A DNA stretch of 5,091 nucleotides from Gammaproteobacteria bacterium (GTDB taxonomy: Bacteria > Pseudomonadota > Gammaproteobacteria > JALTLT01): positions 1 through 5,091 of the forward strand of contig JALTLT010000188.1 of assembly GCA_027001815.1 (NCBI GenBank). Reading direction: 5' to 3'. Under the pieces are notes generated by a model. The model worked only from the letters and a program-made list of their open reading frames with translations. It did not search any database and was not told the DNA's origin. The translations under genes were made by a program, and so were the position numbers. Below are positions 4,916-5,091 of the stretch, piece after piece. The stretch's first letter is position 1; each line of letters starts with the position of its first letter.

Positions 4916-5091
4916 ATGAACGAAGACGATCTCAGGGCCTCCCTGGCGGAGCGTGTCGTGGCGGCCCTGCCCATGGCCGTGGTGGTGCTGGATGCGGCGG
5001 GACGGGTGCGCTGGGCGAGTGACGGCGTGGAGGGTTTTCTCGGCGTGGCCGCCGCCGACCTGGTCGGCAGGGACGCCGCCTCGCTGGAGAG
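4916..5091 (+). CDS. PAS-domain protein, N-terminal part (3' end outside window)
   Basis: ATG at 4916 is preceded by AAGGAG with a 7-base spacer, and the frame stays open to the window edge (58 full codons). The visible protein begins MNEDDLRASLAERVV. It continues with ALPMAVVVLDAAGRVRWAS and GFLGVAAADLVGRD, the usual start of a PAS sensor fold: a beta-strand pair with an AGRV turn, followed by a helix and an LVGRD-type loop. There is no N-terminal signal or TM segment, so the start is cytosolic. PAS domains feed histidine kinases, diguanylate cyclases or NtrC-type regulators, and the output domain lies beyond the window. Orientation and the c-di-GMP gene nearby do not settle which. Confidence 0.75.
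   Translation, partial: MNEDDLRASLAERVVAALPMAVVVLDAAGRVRWASDGVEGFLGVAAADLVGRDAASLE

Overview
This GC-rich, densely coded window looks like the chromosome of a free-living proteobacterium, most probably a gammaproteobacterium. That placement is an inference from protein style (a HAMP-PAS-GGDEF-EAL sensor, an RS21-C6/dCTPase-like MazG protein) and from the many palindromic intergenic repeats. I cannot name a genus.

Layout. 1-351 (+) is the 3' end of a PLP-dependent aminotransferase, best read as histidinol-phosphate aminotransferase (hisC). It converges on a large minus-strand gene, 462-3089, that encodes an 875-residue membrane-anchored c-di-GMP enzyme with two TM segments, a periplasmic region, and HAMP-, PAS-, GGDEF- and EAL-type domains. 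The 740-bp gap at 3090-3829 separates this gene from a divergent MazG-like nucleotide pyrophosphohydrolase (3830-4186, +). A perfect 14-bp-stem hairpin follows. Then comes a convergent small acidic gene with a four-cysteine C-terminal module (4242-4499, -). A 416-bp gap carries a 51-bp near-perfect palindrome. The window ends inside a gene whose N-terminus looks like a PAS domain (4916 onward, +).

The most unusual content is non-coding. An 87-bp three-hairpin repeat occurs twice in direct orientation, at 374-460 and 3450-3536, and so brackets the c-di-GMP gene. The two copies align without gaps, and all 11 differences are transitions. A second repeat family occurs as two ~165-bp inverted arms (3220-3385 and 3646-3809) on either side of a 260-bp core that holds the second 87-bp copy, further perfect hairpins and a 16-bp perfect palindrome. 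Its tip sequence recurs as the 51-bp palindrome at 4658-4708. The 3220-3809 block therefore looks like a hairpin-rich, possibly MITE-like nested repeat island in a divergent promoter region. The left end of the island also supplies the -35 hexamer of a plausible promoter for the c-di-GMP gene.

Functional links. The c-di-GMP enzyme and the downstream PAS protein suggest local signalling capacity. hisC and the pyrophosphohydrolase look like ordinary metabolic and nucleotide-pool genes. I see no operon joining these genes: orientation alternates (+,-,+,-,+) and every gap contains a hairpin or repeat.
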